Shown: positions 23,664 through 37,106 of the stretch, piece by piece
Layout: each line of letters opens with the position of its first letter
How positions within the stretch are numbered: the first letter of the stretch is position 1
NCBI RefSeq assembly: GCF_001659605.2
Contig: NC_035177.2
Coordinates: forward strand, 1,984,611 to 2,048,610
DNA from: Manihot esculenta
Lineage: Eukaryota; Streptophyta; Magnoliopsida; Malpighiales; Euphorbiaceae
Length of the DNA stretch: 64,000 nucleotides
Direction of reading: 5' to 3'
Notes under the pieces: generated by a model
What the model saw: only the letters and a program-made list of their open reading frames with translations
What the model was told of the DNA's origin: nothing
The model's database searches: none
Program-made: the position numbers and the translations under genes

Positions 23664-26600
23664 TTCAGCTTGTACGACACATTCCCAATCTTTTGCAAGA
23701 TTTCAAAGGGTCCGATGTATCGTGGGGCTAGTTTACCTTTCTTCCCGAAGCGAACCACTCCCTTCATAGGGGACACCTTGAGCAATACCAGATCCCCCTC
23801 CTGAAACTCGACCTGTCTTCTGCGGTTGTCTACATAACTCTTCTGTCTGCTTGCAGCAGTCTTGATCCTTTCTCTGATTATGGGTACTACCCTGCTGGTA
23901 ATCTCTACTAGCTCAGGCCCTGCCAAGGCCTTTTCTCCAACCTCTTCCCAGCAAACAGGAGATCTGCACTTCCTTCCATATAAAGCTTCATATGGAGCCA
24001 TTCCGATGCTAGAATGATGGCTGTTATTGTAGCCAAACTCCACCAAAGGTAGATGCTGCCTCCAAGAACCGCCAAAGTCCAGCACACACATTCTGAGCAT
24101 ATCCTCTATGGTCTGGATGGTCCTTTCTGACTGTCCATCAGTCTGGGGGTGGAAGGCAGTACTGAAATCCAACCTAGTACCCATGGCATTCTGCAGACTC
24201 CGCCAAAATCTGGAGGTGAACTGGGGCCCTCTATCTGACACTATCGAAACAGGAACCCCATGCAGCCTGACGATCTCATCAACGTACACCTGCGCCAACT
24301 TGTCCACAGAATAGCTACTCCTGACAGGGATGAAGTGAGCAGATTTGGTGAGTCTGTCCACAATCACCCATATGGAGTCCAATCTGTTGGACGCCGCCGG
24401 TAGCCCCACTACGAAGTCCATAGCTATATTTTCCCATTTCCATTCTGGAATAGGTAGCGGGTTAAGCATTCCAGCCGGCTTCTGATGTTCCAGCTTCACC
24501 CTCTGACACACTTCGCAGGCTGACACAAACTGTGCCACTTCTTTCTTCATAGCTGGCCACCAATAAACCTTCTTCAAGTCTTGATACATTTTGGTGGTTC
24601 CGGGGTGAATGTTGTATCTTGCATTATGAGCCTCTCTCATAATGTCTCCTTTTAGCCCTATGTCATCTGGTACACATAGTCTGCTCCCATAGCGGAGGAT
24701 CCCATTGCTGTCGAATCTGAACTCACTATCATTGCCTGACTGAACAGTCCTGGCAATCTTTACTAACTCCGGGTCCTCATGCTGTTTCTGAGCCACCTGC
24801 TCCAGAAACACGGGTGCCACTCTCATCTGGGCCACCAAGGCACCTGTACCAGACAACTCCATCTGTAGACCTTCCTCAATGAGCTTGTAGAACTCCTTCA
24901 CCACTGGCCTCCTCTCTGCCGATATGTGGGATAAACTGCCGAGTGATTTCCGGCTTAAGGCGTCTGCCACAACGTTCGCCTTACCCGGATGGTACTGAAT
25001 CTTGCAATCATAGTCACTCAGCAGCTCCACCCACCTTCTCTGTCTCAAGTTCAAATCTCTTTGACTCAGGATGTACTGTAGGCTCTTATGATCTGTAAAG
25101 ATCTCACATTTAACCCCATAAAGGTAGTGCCGCCACATCTTGAGTGCAAAGATTACTGCTGCCATCTCCAGGTCATGTGTGGGGTAATTCAACTCATGCT
25201 TCTTCAGCTGCCTAGAAGCATAAGCGATCACCCTCTCATTCTGCATTAGTACACAACCCAGTCCCACACGGGATGCATCACAAAAGACTGTAAAGTCCTC
25301 ATCACTAGATGGCAGAGCTAAAACTGGTGCTGAAGTCAACCTCTTCTTAAGCTCTTCAAAACTCTCTTCGCACTGGTCGGTCCACACAAACTTCTGATTC
25401 TTCCTGGTTAGTCTGGTCAGAGGAGCTGCAATCTTTGAGAAGTCCTGAACGAACCTCCTGTAGTAACCTGCCAAACCCAAGAAACTTCTAATCTCTGTCA
25501 CTGAAGTGGGTCTAGGCTAGTTAGCCACAGTTTCTGTCTTCTTGGGGTCTACCTCTATACCATTTTCCGACACCACATGCCCCAAGAACGAAATGCTCCT
25601 CAGCCAGAACTCACACTTAGAGAACTTGGCATACAAGCCATGTTCCCTCAAAGTCTGCAGAACCAACCGCAGATGATGGGCATGCTCCTCTGCATTCCTG
25701 GAATACACCAAGATATCATCTATGAAGACAATAACAAAGTGATCCAGGTACTGACTAAACACTCTGTTCATGAGGTCCATGAATGCTGCAGGGGCGTTAG
25801 TTAACCCGAACGGCATCACAAGGAACTCAAAATGTCCATATCTGGTCCTGAAAGCTGTCTTTGGCACATCTTCATCCCTTATTCTTAGCTGATGGTACCC
25901 CGATCTTAGATCTATTTTGGAGAAACAACCCGCTCCTACTAGCTGGTCGAATAGATCATCGATCCTTGGCAGAGGGTACCTATTTTTGGTAGTGACTTTG
26001 TTCAACTACCTGTAGTCGATACAAAGTCTGAGGGACCCATCCTTCTTTCTCACAAACAAGACCGGAGCACCCCAAGGTGAGGTACTCTGTCGGATGAAGC
26101 CCTTTTCTACCAGCTCTTGCAACTGCTCTTTCAACTCCTTTAACTCGGCTGGGGCCATCCTGTAGGGAGGGATAGAGATTGGTCTAGTTCCAGGCACCAA
26201 CTCTATCTCGAACTCTATCTCCCTAGCAGGTGGTAAACCTGGAAGCTCGTCTGGAAAGACATCCTGAAATTCTCTGACAACTGGCACCGAGGCTGGCTCC
26301 CTGACCTGACTACTAAGCTCTCTCACATGAGCCAAATACCCCTGAGATCCCTTCCTAAGCCACCTACGAGCCTGAAGAGCTGATATCAGACCTCTAGGTG
26401 TGCCCCTCTTGTCTCCCCTGAAGACGACCTCTGACCCGTTCTGATCTCTGAACCTGACTACCTTGTCCCTGCAGTCCAAGGTAGCACCATGGGTAGATAG
26501 CCAATCCATCCCTAGAATGACGTCAAAGTCTGTCAAATCTAGAACCACAAGGTCGGCGGAAAGGCATCTTTCCTCAACAAAAACTGGACTGTACTGGCAG

Positions 26601-28375
26601 ACTGACTCTGCCATCGACGGGTCACACTTGGGTCCACTGACCCATAGGGGACACTCTAACCCAGAGACTATCAGACCCAACCTCTCGACGGCTCTCGGAG
26701 CAATAAAAGAATGAGATGCACCTGGGTCCATTAATGCATACACATCAGAACACCCAATGATGAGATTACCTGACACCACGGTGTTGGATGTGTTAGCCTC
26801 CTGCTGAGTCATGGTGAAGATCCTGGCTGGAGTTGATGGACCTTCACCTCGGGAACCAGAAGAAGAGGCTGCCCCTCTCCCTCTACCTCTGCCACTGCCC
26901 TGAGTTGTGGCTGGAGCCGCTGGCTGTGCCACACTACCAGAAGCTGTCTGCTGGGGCTGGCCCATAAAAGGTGCTCTAGGACACTCCCGAGCCATGTGTC
27001 CCTCCTGTCCACATCTGAAACATGTATTAGTCCCAGCTCGACACACTCCCCTGTGCGGCCTTCCACATCTCTGGCATTCTGTACCATCTGAGCCTGAGCT
27101 CGAGCCACCGCCAAATCCCAGACCGGATTTCAACTTATTCCAAAACTTATTCCAAAACTTATTCTTCTTCGGCTTCTTGGTGGTGTTATCCCACCTCTTC
27201 TTACTTGAGCTCTGAGAAGAGAGACCTGGCCCTCCTCTGCCTGGGGTCTTAACCCCTGAAGACTGGGTCACTGACTGCTTCACTGACCCCTCAACTATGG
27301 CACTCGCCTCCATCCTTCGAGCCATATCCACCACAGTGTGGAAACTTTCCCTCTCAACTGACTGAATCAACGAGGAGTACCTGGAATGCAGCTTCATAAC
27401 ATATCTCTTGGCTTTCTTCGAATCGGTATCTAGAGCCTGCCCTGAAAAAGGCAATAGCTCTAAGAATTTATCCGTGAACTCCTCTACACTCATGTGCTCT
27501 GTCTGCCTCAGTTGCTCAAACTCAATCATTTTCAATTCTCTGGAATTGTCTAGAAAAGCCCATCCAGCGAACTCATTCGCAAATTCCTCCCATGTCATGC
27601 CGTCTAGTCTCGGGTCCACATAATACTTGAACCATTCCCGTGCCTTCTTGCACTTTAAGGTGAACCCTGCCATCTGAATGGCCCTGCTATCATCTGCCCC
27701 TAGCTCATCAGTTATTGTCTTCACTACTCTCGGATACTCAAAGGGGTCATCCCCTGACTTGTATTTGGGAGCATCCAGCTTAAGGTAATCTGTCATCTTT
27801 ACTTTGCTCCCACCGGCTGAGCTAGGTCTAGGAGGTTGAGTAACTGGGGCTGCTGGTTCTGTAGGTGGTGGAGGTGGGGGTACAACATTCCCCGAGGTGG
27901 GGTTTGCCGGGTTAGGATAGAAGGGTGAGGGTGGATAAGCTGGGTATTGTGTATAAGGTGGATAGAAAGGTGGATAAGGCATGTAGGTAGGGTAGGGGTT
28001 AAAGTTGGAGTAATCCGATGTGCCTCCCATCGGATACCCTGAACCCTGTGGAAAGGGTGGATAATGGGGCGGAAAACCATACCCCGAGGCCTGAACGCCT
28101 CCCTGAGACACCCCTGTCCCCTCTTCCTCCATGCTCACATCCAGGTTCCCATCCCTCCTCTGATCCTCTTCCATAACCTCCCTCACATCTGAAGAACTTC
28201 CTCCTCTATCTGTCCCCCTTCTGCTAGCGTCAAAAGACCTTCTAGGGTCCCTTGACACTCTTTCTCTGTTGGCTCTACAAGACATTGCCCTAGGCAATGT
28301 AGGAGGACAGGCGCTCGTGCCCTCATCCTCAGGTGGTACTCCAGTCAATCTTGCCGATCGACGGGTTCCTCTCAT
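23664..28375 (-). pseudogene. Element C gag-pol (interrupted and with two nonsense codons)
   Basis: Minus strand from ATG 28375 ([10 protein letters not shown]). Gag with proline-rich start and zinc motifs [12 protein letters not shown] and [14 protein letters not shown]; protease [11 protein letters not shown] with FIDD. In-frame TAG replaces Gln in the DYRQLNK motif (26006-26008), and another TAG replaces Trp in VANWP (25517-25519). The frame then runs through RNase H and integrase (HHCC site, DDE core, FHPQTDG) until element A cuts it at 23664; its end is at 3663-3379. A short internal duplication gives KFWNKFWNK near 27140. Same family as A and B, clearly a separate subfamily by LTR. Confidence 0.92.
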
Positions 28376-28629
28376 CCTGTTTTCTGAAAAACAGTACACA
28401 TCACACAAACATTAGCATCATATGGTTCATGGGGGCACACATGAACCCTCATCACATATACATCATTCATATCATAGCATCAATGCACATGTATATAATC
28501 ATGGCATTTCACATCATCATACAAGACAGGACTCCACATCCTATCCTAGTGGACATGATCTTCCTATTGTGCTTGACCTTCTAGAACATCTATGAGCCCG
28601 ACACTCTAGGTCCGATCCTATGAACCTAG

Positions 28630-28642
28630 GGCTGTGATACCA
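28630..28642 (-). other. Element C primer-binding site (one change)
   Basis: GGCTGTGATACCA, the reverse complement of TGGTATCACAGCC, with one mismatch to the A and B primer sites. It lies three bases from the LTR. Confidence 0.8.
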
Positions 28643-28645
28643 TTC

Positions 28646-30951
28646 TGTAATGACACGAAAATCGGACCGCTACCGGCGCTAGGATCCGGGTCGGCTTAAG
28701 GCCGCCAAGACCCGTAGCAAGCCTGACATACATCCTGAAAACCTGTTTAATCCCATACATGATCAACAACATACATAAAAATTTAAAACTTTTCTTTCAT
28801 ACACCCAACTCAACCTGAGCATGCACTGCACATAGCCATAATCATAATCATGACCCCTCTGTGGGATCCCATCAATGCCCCAATGGGCGATACATCATAA
28901 GATGAGTTGGCTTACATGAACCTTATAAAACATTTTTGATCATGTATTAAAAGGGATACCTCATACATAAAGTCAAGCACAATCTCTAATCCTCAATATC
29001 ATTACATAACTGAAACTGTACTTTTACATAACATTAATACATTTATCATGTCCACACTATCTATTACATATACCAGACTTCATTACTCTTGTAAACCTCC
29101 TGGTCTACCCTGTACCTACAATCCTGGGGGAAATTTGGGAGAGGGATGAGCTACTAGAGCCCAATGAGCAGAATAATAAAACATTTAAAAACATATGATA
29201 ACATGGAATGCATCACATCACAGCTAATCACATCAAGGATGAACCTGTCACCACTAGCCCTCTATATGGTCCAACTGTGCCAGAACATAGAATGGGTCCT
29301 GGTCTTTCCCTTACATATCATAACATAACAGTGTCCAACTGTGCCAGAACGTAGAATGGGTCCTGGTCTTTCCCTTACATAGTGCCAGCGAACGTAGAAT
29401 GGGTCCCACTGGTCTTACATTCCGTATCGTACATATCACATCGTCATATCATAGATCGAGGACTATGGATCATCCAACATTCATCCACATCAATATTTAA
29501 AATATGCAATGCAACATATTCGTGAATTCTAATGCAAGCAACCTAATTCATCACATGGCATTCATGATGCATGATCATGCTCAATCCTTGCAATTGATTT
29601 GCTTAAAAACATAAAGGGTTATTCCACTCACCTCTGGATAGCTCTGACCAGACACTGGGGCAACAGACTCACTGCTGGGGTCCTCGGTTCCTCGGGTCCG
29701 AACCTACACAGGTGGACTCAAATGAGGGACCAAACATACATGAACATAACTCTAAACTATTCCCCAAAAACCCCCTAAAACATCATGGAATAATCATAGA
29801 AAAACATGCAAGAAAGGGCTGGACAGGGCACTTTCGGCGGCCGAAAGTCCCTCCAGAGCCGAAAGTCAGGCAGGTTCGGCGGCACCTTCGGCGGCCGAAA
29901 CTCCCAGACAGAGGCGAAACTCATGCATGTTCGGCGGCACTTTCGGCGGCCGAAACTCCCAGACAGAGACGAAAGTCTCCTTTCGGGGGCAAGCTTCGGC
30001 AGCCGAAGGCTGCCTCCACAAGCACTTTCGGCGGCCGAAAGTTCCTTCGGCTGTCGAACCTGGTTTCTCCCAGAATGGCAGAAACTCAGCTCCCTTATGC
30101 ATTTATGCCTCCACTCTCAACCAAACATGCATAAACCTATTCTACAACACTCATACACAAGCATACAAGTTCCTAGGGGCATCAACTAACTAAAACCCCA
30201 TCTAAAACACATCAAACATACATTTGCAAGCCACATTGTTCAAAATCACATAAAAAACCCATAAGCTCAACATAAGCTACACATGCATTTTCTACCCCAT
30301 GAACTTGCATAAAATTTGCTTAAAACATAAAGTAAGCTAGAGATCGACTCTTACCTCTTGAAGATCGAGGGTAGAGGCGATCTAACTTGGAGTTGGAAGA
30401 GATTTGAGTTCTTGAACCTCAAAGCTCCAAAACTTGCTCAAAACTCGGAAATCTTCAAAACAAGATGAAAACTAGTGAAAAACTCGAAAGATCTGAAGGA
30501 AAAGACTCAAGATCGGTGAGGGGGGTGGCGGAGAACTCACCTTGGCCAAAAATGGGGAAAAAGCTCGCCCGTTTTCGGCTAAGGGACCCTTTTATAGTGG
30601 CTGGCCATGCCACGTTCGGGGGCCGAACGTGCCTCCGCATGCATGCCATGTTCGGCGGCCGAACTTGAGGTTCGGCGGCCAAATCTGGACTTTCCTCACT
30701 TATGCTTTCGGGGGCCTAAAGGCGCTCCCGAAGGCATGCACATTCGGCGGCCGAACTTGAGGTTCGGCGGCCGAACCTGAGTTTTCCTTCAAGGTTGTTT
30801 TTATGCAAAAACTCATTTCCTCTTTACTTAAAATCATCAAAACCTTAAAACATTTTATGAAAACATGGTTCTACCCTACTAGAGGCTTCCGACATCCGAG
30901 ATTCTACCGGACGGTAGGAATTCCGATACCGGAGTCTAGCCGGGTATTACA
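28646..30951 (-). repeat. Element C 5' LTR
   Basis: 2306 bp, reversed. Its sequence is closer to the solo LTR at 54477 than to A or B. It has the inverted TATA box (30588-30597), GTTCGGCGGCCGAAC copies (30600-30780) and donor-like sites on the minus strand (GT at 30353-30354, others near 29630 and 30540). The outer flank is AAACA; the matching left flank is outside the window or lost in the array. Confidence 0.9.
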
Positions 30952-31089
30952 AAACATTCCTCAAATGATGTAGGAAAAATTACTGTTTTGGCCTAGATCT
31001 CATGTTATAGTCCAATTAGCAGTTATCCAACTATGATAGAAGGATAGAAAGTGTTCTCAACTCCACTCAAATCTAAATCTTATAAAAGA

Positions 31090-31944
31090 AAAAGAAAAAT
31101 AAAAGATCGAGAAAAATAATTATGGTGGCATTTTTCATTATTTTTTACTTTTTCTTTTTACTTTTATCTTTTTACTTTTACTATTACTTTTATCTTCAGA
31201 AAATAAATATTTTTTTGTCAAATCAAATAATTTTTACTGTTATTTTTTTAAAAATGACAGAATAGGTCACTGTTCACCTGTCAAATTGTCACTATTCACC
31301 GACAATTACTACCATTCCTAGTATTATACTTATATGAAGAACAAGTGTCCATGATAATTGAAGACTTTTAAACTTACAAGTTCGCCATCAAACTCATCTA
31401 TAAAAAGGGATTTCAACTCCATTCCACACACAACTTTGAGAACACAACTTGGAGAACTTCACAACTCTCCCATCTCTTCTCAAGCTTCACAACCTCCAGA
31501 AGCACTTCAAGGTGGAGGGAGAAAGCAAGCCTTAGGCTCTTATAAAACCTACAAAACCCTTGTAGCTTCATTATTGTAGTAGTCTTAGGAAGCATATGTG
31601 TTGAGCAACCCTTGTATACTACTTTGGAACCATAAGATCTTCCAAAACATTTGTAATCTCCTTATAAACTTATAAAATTTATAAGATTTTCAAGTAAGTT
31701 CTTTACAAATGCATGCATGAATGGTTGGTTATACCGTCTAATGCATAGATATACATATGTATATATTGTTATAGCAAATTGGCTCTACCACCCATTGATA
31801 CACATATATATATGTATATCACTCGTAATTTAATTGGTTTATTTATTTTGTTTCACTTCTTATTATTTCTTCTTTATTTTTGTATTCCGCTTTCATTATA
31901 TGTTTTTTTTAGTTTAAAATTATAACCATTTCTTCTTGACTCTT
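31090..31944 (+). repeat. Direct repeat copy 1 (LTR-like, unclassified)
   Basis: Shares order and sequence with 33263-34184: a TTTTACTTTTA-rich tract, GTCACTATTCAC, then CATCTATAAAAAGGG (TATA-like, ~31396), CTTCACAACTCTC, AAGCAAGCCTTAG, CTTGTAATCTCC, a TATATATG-rich stretch and CTTGACTCTT. The region after it contains GTATCAAAGCCA (~31969), faintly like a Met primer site. It could be an LTR of an old element; no coding capacity was found. Confidence 0.6.
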
Positions 31945-31994
31945 CCGGTTAGGTCCCCGGCGTCCTTAGTATCAAAGCCACGAGCAAGTGAACA

Positions 31995-33540
31995 GTGACC
32001 AGAAGTGGTAGTAATTAGCAGTGAATAGTGACAAGTTGACAAGTGAACAGTGACAGGTGATCAATGACCTATTCTAACTTCTTTGAAAAAGATAACAGTA
32101 AAAATTATTTGATTTGATAGAAGAATATTTTCTTGTTTGAAAGTAAAAATAAAAGTAAAAGCAAAAGTAAAAGATAAAAGTAAAATTAAAGAGTAAAAGA
32201 TAAAAGTAAAAATGATGAAATTGCCAACATAATAATTTTTTTTGGTCTTTTCTTTTTATTTTTCTCTTTCTTTTTCTTTCTTTTTCTCTTTTCTATTTGA
32301 GGAGACATTTTTTAGTCATTATCACTGTCATTTTCCAAATCAGCAATAGGTTCAGAGTCTGAACCTATTGCGAATGGATTAGATCGATTTTGTAACAGTT
32401 GTTTTATGGTTGCAAAGAACTCCTCATTTGTTTTGAGTGCTGCTAATTAGGCCATAATATGAGATTGTTGAGCCAAAAATAGCTAACTTACAGTAGTTTT
32501 GATTTATGTTATTGGCAAGAGATTTTATCCCTTAAGCCAATTTTAGATGCTTGATTTTGTAATATTTTCTAGAACATTGAAAAAGTACTACCATTTTACC
32601 ATATGCCTTCGGATAATTAAATTTATGTCATCATTGCAATAATATTTAAACAACCAAACCATTACCCACGATAGAAAAAATTTGAAAGAGAATAAGAGAA
32701 GGGGTCAAAAATTTTTCTCTTTTGGTATAAGTCTACAGTTGATTTTGAAAAGATTTAAGCTTTCTCAGATTTCAAGGATGAGGTCCAGCTTAAATCTTTT
32801 CAAAATCCACTGTAGACCTACACTAAAAGAGAAAAAGTTTTCACCCATTCTCTTATTCTCTTTCAAAATTTTCCTATCGTAGGTAATAGTTTGGTTCTTC
32901 GAATATCATTGCAATGACGAAATAAATTTAATTATCTAGCAGTACAAGGTAAAATGGTGTGACTCTTTTAATATTTCAGAAAATATTGCAAAATTAGATA
33001 CCCAAAATTGGCTTAAGGAATAAAATCTCTTGCCAATAACGATCTCACACTATGGCCTAATTAGCAGTAGTCAAAACAAATGTGAAGTTCTTTGTAAGCC
33101 TAAAACTATAAAGTCGATCCAATCTATCCGCAATAGGTTTAGACTCTAAACTTATCATTGATTTGAGAAATGATAATGATAATGACCGAAGAATACCTCT
33201 TCAAATTAAAAATAATAATAATAAAGAAAAGAAAGGAGAAAAAGAAAATGAAGATAATAAAAAAAAGAAAAAGAAAAGACTAGCAAAAATTATTATGGCA
33301 GTATTTTTTATCATTTTTACCTTTTTCTTTTGCCTTGTATCTTTTACTCTTTACTCTTTATTTTTATCTTTTACTTTTACTTTTACTTTTATTTTTATCT
33401 TCAAATAAGCAAATATTCTTTTGTTAAATCAAATAATTTTTACTATTATCTTTTTCAAAAAAGACAAGAATAGATTATTGTTCACTTTTCACTGTTTACT
33501 TATCAAGTTGTCACTATTCACTAGCAATTCCTGGTACAGT
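31995..33540. repeat. Large foldback inverted repeat
   Basis: The arms (about 31995-32761 and 32787-33540) are inverted copies. The core stem GTCTACAGTTGATTTTGAAA (starts 32731) pairs with the segment ending at 32817 over 31 bases with one mismatch, around a 25-nt loop (32762-32786). Outer matches include TTGGCAAGAGATTTTATCCC (~32512) with its complement near 33040, and the AAAGTAAAA-rich tract (32140-32210) with the TTTTACTTTT tract (33340-33400). Part of the right arm belongs to direct repeat copy 2. Confidence 0.8.
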
Positions 33541-34184
33541 GCTCATGTAAAGACTAAGCGGTAATAATAATTGAAGACCTTCAAAATTACAAATTCACCA
33601 TCAGACTCATCTATAAAAGGGAATTTCAACTCTATTCTAGAACACACAACTTTGAAAACACAATTTAGAACTTTCAACTTGGAGAACTTCACAACTCTCT
33701 CATCTCTTCTCAAGCTTTACAACCTTCAAAAGTACTTCAAGGTGGAGGGAGAAAGCAAGCCTTAGACTCTTATAACACCTAAAAAGCCCTTGTAGTTTCA
33801 TTATTGTAGTATTTTTAAGAAGCTCATGTGTTGAGCAACCCTTATACATTACCCTAGAACCACAAAATTTTTCTACATCTTTGTAATCTCCTTACAAACT
33901 TATAAAATTTATAAGATTTTCAAGTAAGTTCTTTACAAATGTTTACTTATAAATGCATGCATGAATGGCTGGTTATACCGCCTAACTGCATATACATATG
34001 CATATATTGTCATAGTGGACTGTCTCTGCCGCCCATTGATACACTTACACACACACATATATCACTCCTAATTTATTTTGTTTATCTTGTTTTATTTCTT
34101 GTTCTTTCTTCTTTATTTCTACTTTTCGCTTTCATTATATGTTTTTTCTTGGTTTAAAGTTATAACCATTCCCTCTTGACTCTT
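33263..34184 (+). repeat. Direct repeat copy 2 (LTR-like)
   Basis: Diverged partner of 31090-31944, with TATA-like CTATAAAAGGG (~33610) and the same end CTTGACTCTT, followed by a (TA)n run. An LTR pair is possible, but the ~1.3 kb between them is mostly an inverted copy of the repeat itself rather than gag or pol. Confidence 0.6.
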
Positions 34185-36690
34185 ATATATATATATATAT
34201 ATTTCCTTTACTTCTTATCCATATAAAACTAGTTTGATTTCTTATTTTTCTTCTTCTTTTCTTCATTTCTTCATGTTCTCCTTAAATCTAATCTATTCTA
34301 TATACATATTGTAGTTAGTTGAAACATTAGGCAAGGACTAATACTAAAGAACAGAAGGTGATATGGTCTCTTAAGGAAGGTGGTGTAATGCTATTTGTGT
34401 TCAATATCTTTGATAGTGTTGTGGTCATTTAAGTTTAAAGACATGGCCAAACTAGAGAAAAAGAGTTTTGATCACTGATGGCTTTATGAGAAATGTATTT
34501 TTTTATTGATGGCTCTATTGTCAATGGGTATAGCCACTAATGGCTGAGTCGATGGATATGATCTTATATGGTCATGATGAAACATGATTCACCTATTATA
34601 GGTTTCGATTCTATGTTAGTTGGAATTTTTCTTCTTTCTATTCTATGTCCTTAATTAAATCAAATGTGTAGATTTTCTTTTTTCAGGAATTTTTTTTTAA
34701 CTTTGTGTTGATGGCAGGCTTCAATCTATGTTTTGTTTGTTTTAATTTGTTTTAATTGTCTTCTAAGAACCTATTATAACCATATTGTTTAATTAATGTT
34801 ATTGAGAATTGGGATTTGAGAATCCATTACAAATTGGTAACTTTTCTATTGCAAATCTCCTCTATGAATGATGACTTCTTACTCTATTTTGTCTCTCACC
34901 TTGATGCTCTCCAAGTCTCAATAAATTTTTAATTATAACTCTTACTTATTTTCCTGTGGCTCTTTTTCAGTCCTAAATGATTAGAAGACCCATATCAGGT
35001 TGAATTTATCTTTTAAAAACAACTTACCTCATCTAATTTGACAAAAATTACATGGATCTAAATAATTTACATAGGTTAATTCTGTATAATCTTTTAAACC
35101 CGTGATTCCTTTTCACTAATTTATATGGGGTGATCTTAATCGCATGGGAGTATGAGACTACTTCGTGTAACTCTTTGAGCTCTTAGAGTGGGCTCTATTG
35201 GTTACAAAGAGTCCATATTTACATGGGTCAACCCATGTAATTCAAGCTGAATTGCATAACCTTTTATACAGTGCTATTTCCTCTTATTTCAATTTGACTT
35301 TTCCTTAGAATCAGCCCTTAAACTTCTAAAACTTTTGGAAAGAAAAATTTGGTAAAATAAACTAAATAATTAATAAAATAATAATATAAAAGAGAATTAA
35401 TCTTAAAAGCATATAAAATAAAGATTTTAGACTCTACTAAATATAACTACATTTGTTTGTTTTACTTGGATTCTAAGCACTCTTTTTATAACTATATTGG
35501 TTAATTGATCTTGTTGAGAATTAAGATTTTAGAATTCATTACAACTTGTAGAGACATTAAAAAACTCTGATTTATATTTCACTAATTTATTGATTCAATT
35601 GAATTACTATTAGTAATTATCAATTTAATTTTTTAACTAAATTTTTTTTATCGATTTGACTTAGAGCTGAATCACCAACCTTGTGTTTGGATCCTTAATT
35701 GTGCAAGAAAATTGGAGAGAAATTAAAGAGAGAAAATGAAGAGAAAAGAAAAAGAAAAGAAATTTGATTTACCTTATATTGTTTAGATAAATAAATAGTT
35801 AGAGTAGAAATCAAAATTTTCTCCCAAAAAAGGACATGCAGGTGTTTTATACCTATTTCCCTCTCTTTCCCATCAAATTGGGGGAAAATTTATTGGGCAT
35901 TTGTAACAAATTTAAAAGAATACAATTTCTCGCCTTTTCCCTTTTTCTTTTCTCTTTATTTCTCCTTCTCTTTTTTTTTTCTTTTTGAAGTGGGGATTGA
36001 GGATTGGGAGAGTAGAACCTGAGATTTCTCAGATTTACTCAAATGCACTTACCACCAAGTTAAGTCTGTGAGTGCATTTCTCCTCTTCTTAATTTATGTC
36101 CAAACAAGAGAAATTTGAGAAATTTCTTTTCTTTTCTCTTCTCTTCTCTTCTCTTCTCCCTATTTCCCTCCAACCAAACAAAGCATAATACTCTAACTAA
36201 TCATATGTTAGGAAATCACACAAATTGACACCTCTACCTAAAAGGGTTGTAGCATAGTGAGAAGCACTTCTGAAAAGTGCATAACAAGGTTAATGCATTG
36301 CACATACGTAAGCATGACATTTCACAAGGCAAATGGCATAGTAACAAGCATTTCCATTCTATAAGTGCATATTTATGGTGCCTCTATATAATGTTGTTTC
36401 TCAGATAGATAGTAGGAAGATCAATATTACTGTAAACTATATCACAAACAACGATAATAATAATATTATTATATTTTTTGAATGAAAGACAAGTGTGGGA
36501 ATCGAATCTCTAAATGGATTATGTATGTTTTTTAATCACTAGACCAAATCAAAGTATATTATCATTATTATTAAAAGGTGATAGTGATAGAAATATATGA
36601 GAGAATTCATCACTTAATTTTAAAAAACAATAGAAAAACTCTCATTTTTATCTTTAAAAATTATTTTAAAATAGGCTTATTGAGTAGAAA
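34185..36690. other. AT-rich intergenic stretch
   Basis: No convincing gene, tRNA or TE coding domain. Starts with a short (TA)n run and includes CT-rich tracts (35930-35990, 36125-36165). Stop codons are frequent in all frames. Confidence 0.6.
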
Positions 36691-37106
36691 GACTACACCT
36701 TTCCATTTAATCATGATTATAGCTGAAATTTTTAATTTTAGAGGACAAGATCCTAATTTTATATTTATTGTAATCATAGTTAAATTTCTAAGATAATTTG
36801 GCAAATTGAATAAAAAAAGTCTAAAATATTATGTTTAATGAGGATTATAGCTAAATTTTTAATATTATAACTAAACTTTTTTTGCAATTATAGTAAACTA
36901 TTAAAATAATTTTGATTTTTTTTAAATTAGTGAAAATGTCATACCATGTATTATTTATTTATCTCTTTAAATATTTAATTAAATCTATATAACTAATTCT
37001 TTAATTCTATTAACCACATGTCTTCAAAGTAATTAACTCTTATTATTCTAATTTTATTCTAGTTCCTAACTCTTATCATCTAATTAACTATATAAATTTA
37101 AAAAAA

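Noticed and set aside
31960..31985. Primer-binding site for the direct-repeat element (GTATCAAAGCCA)
   Set aside because: Only partly matches the Met primer complement, and no gag or pol follows, so an LTR element is not proven.
36480..36550. Possible tRNA fragment near GGGAATCGAATCTC
   Set aside because: No matching acceptor stem or anticodon arm.
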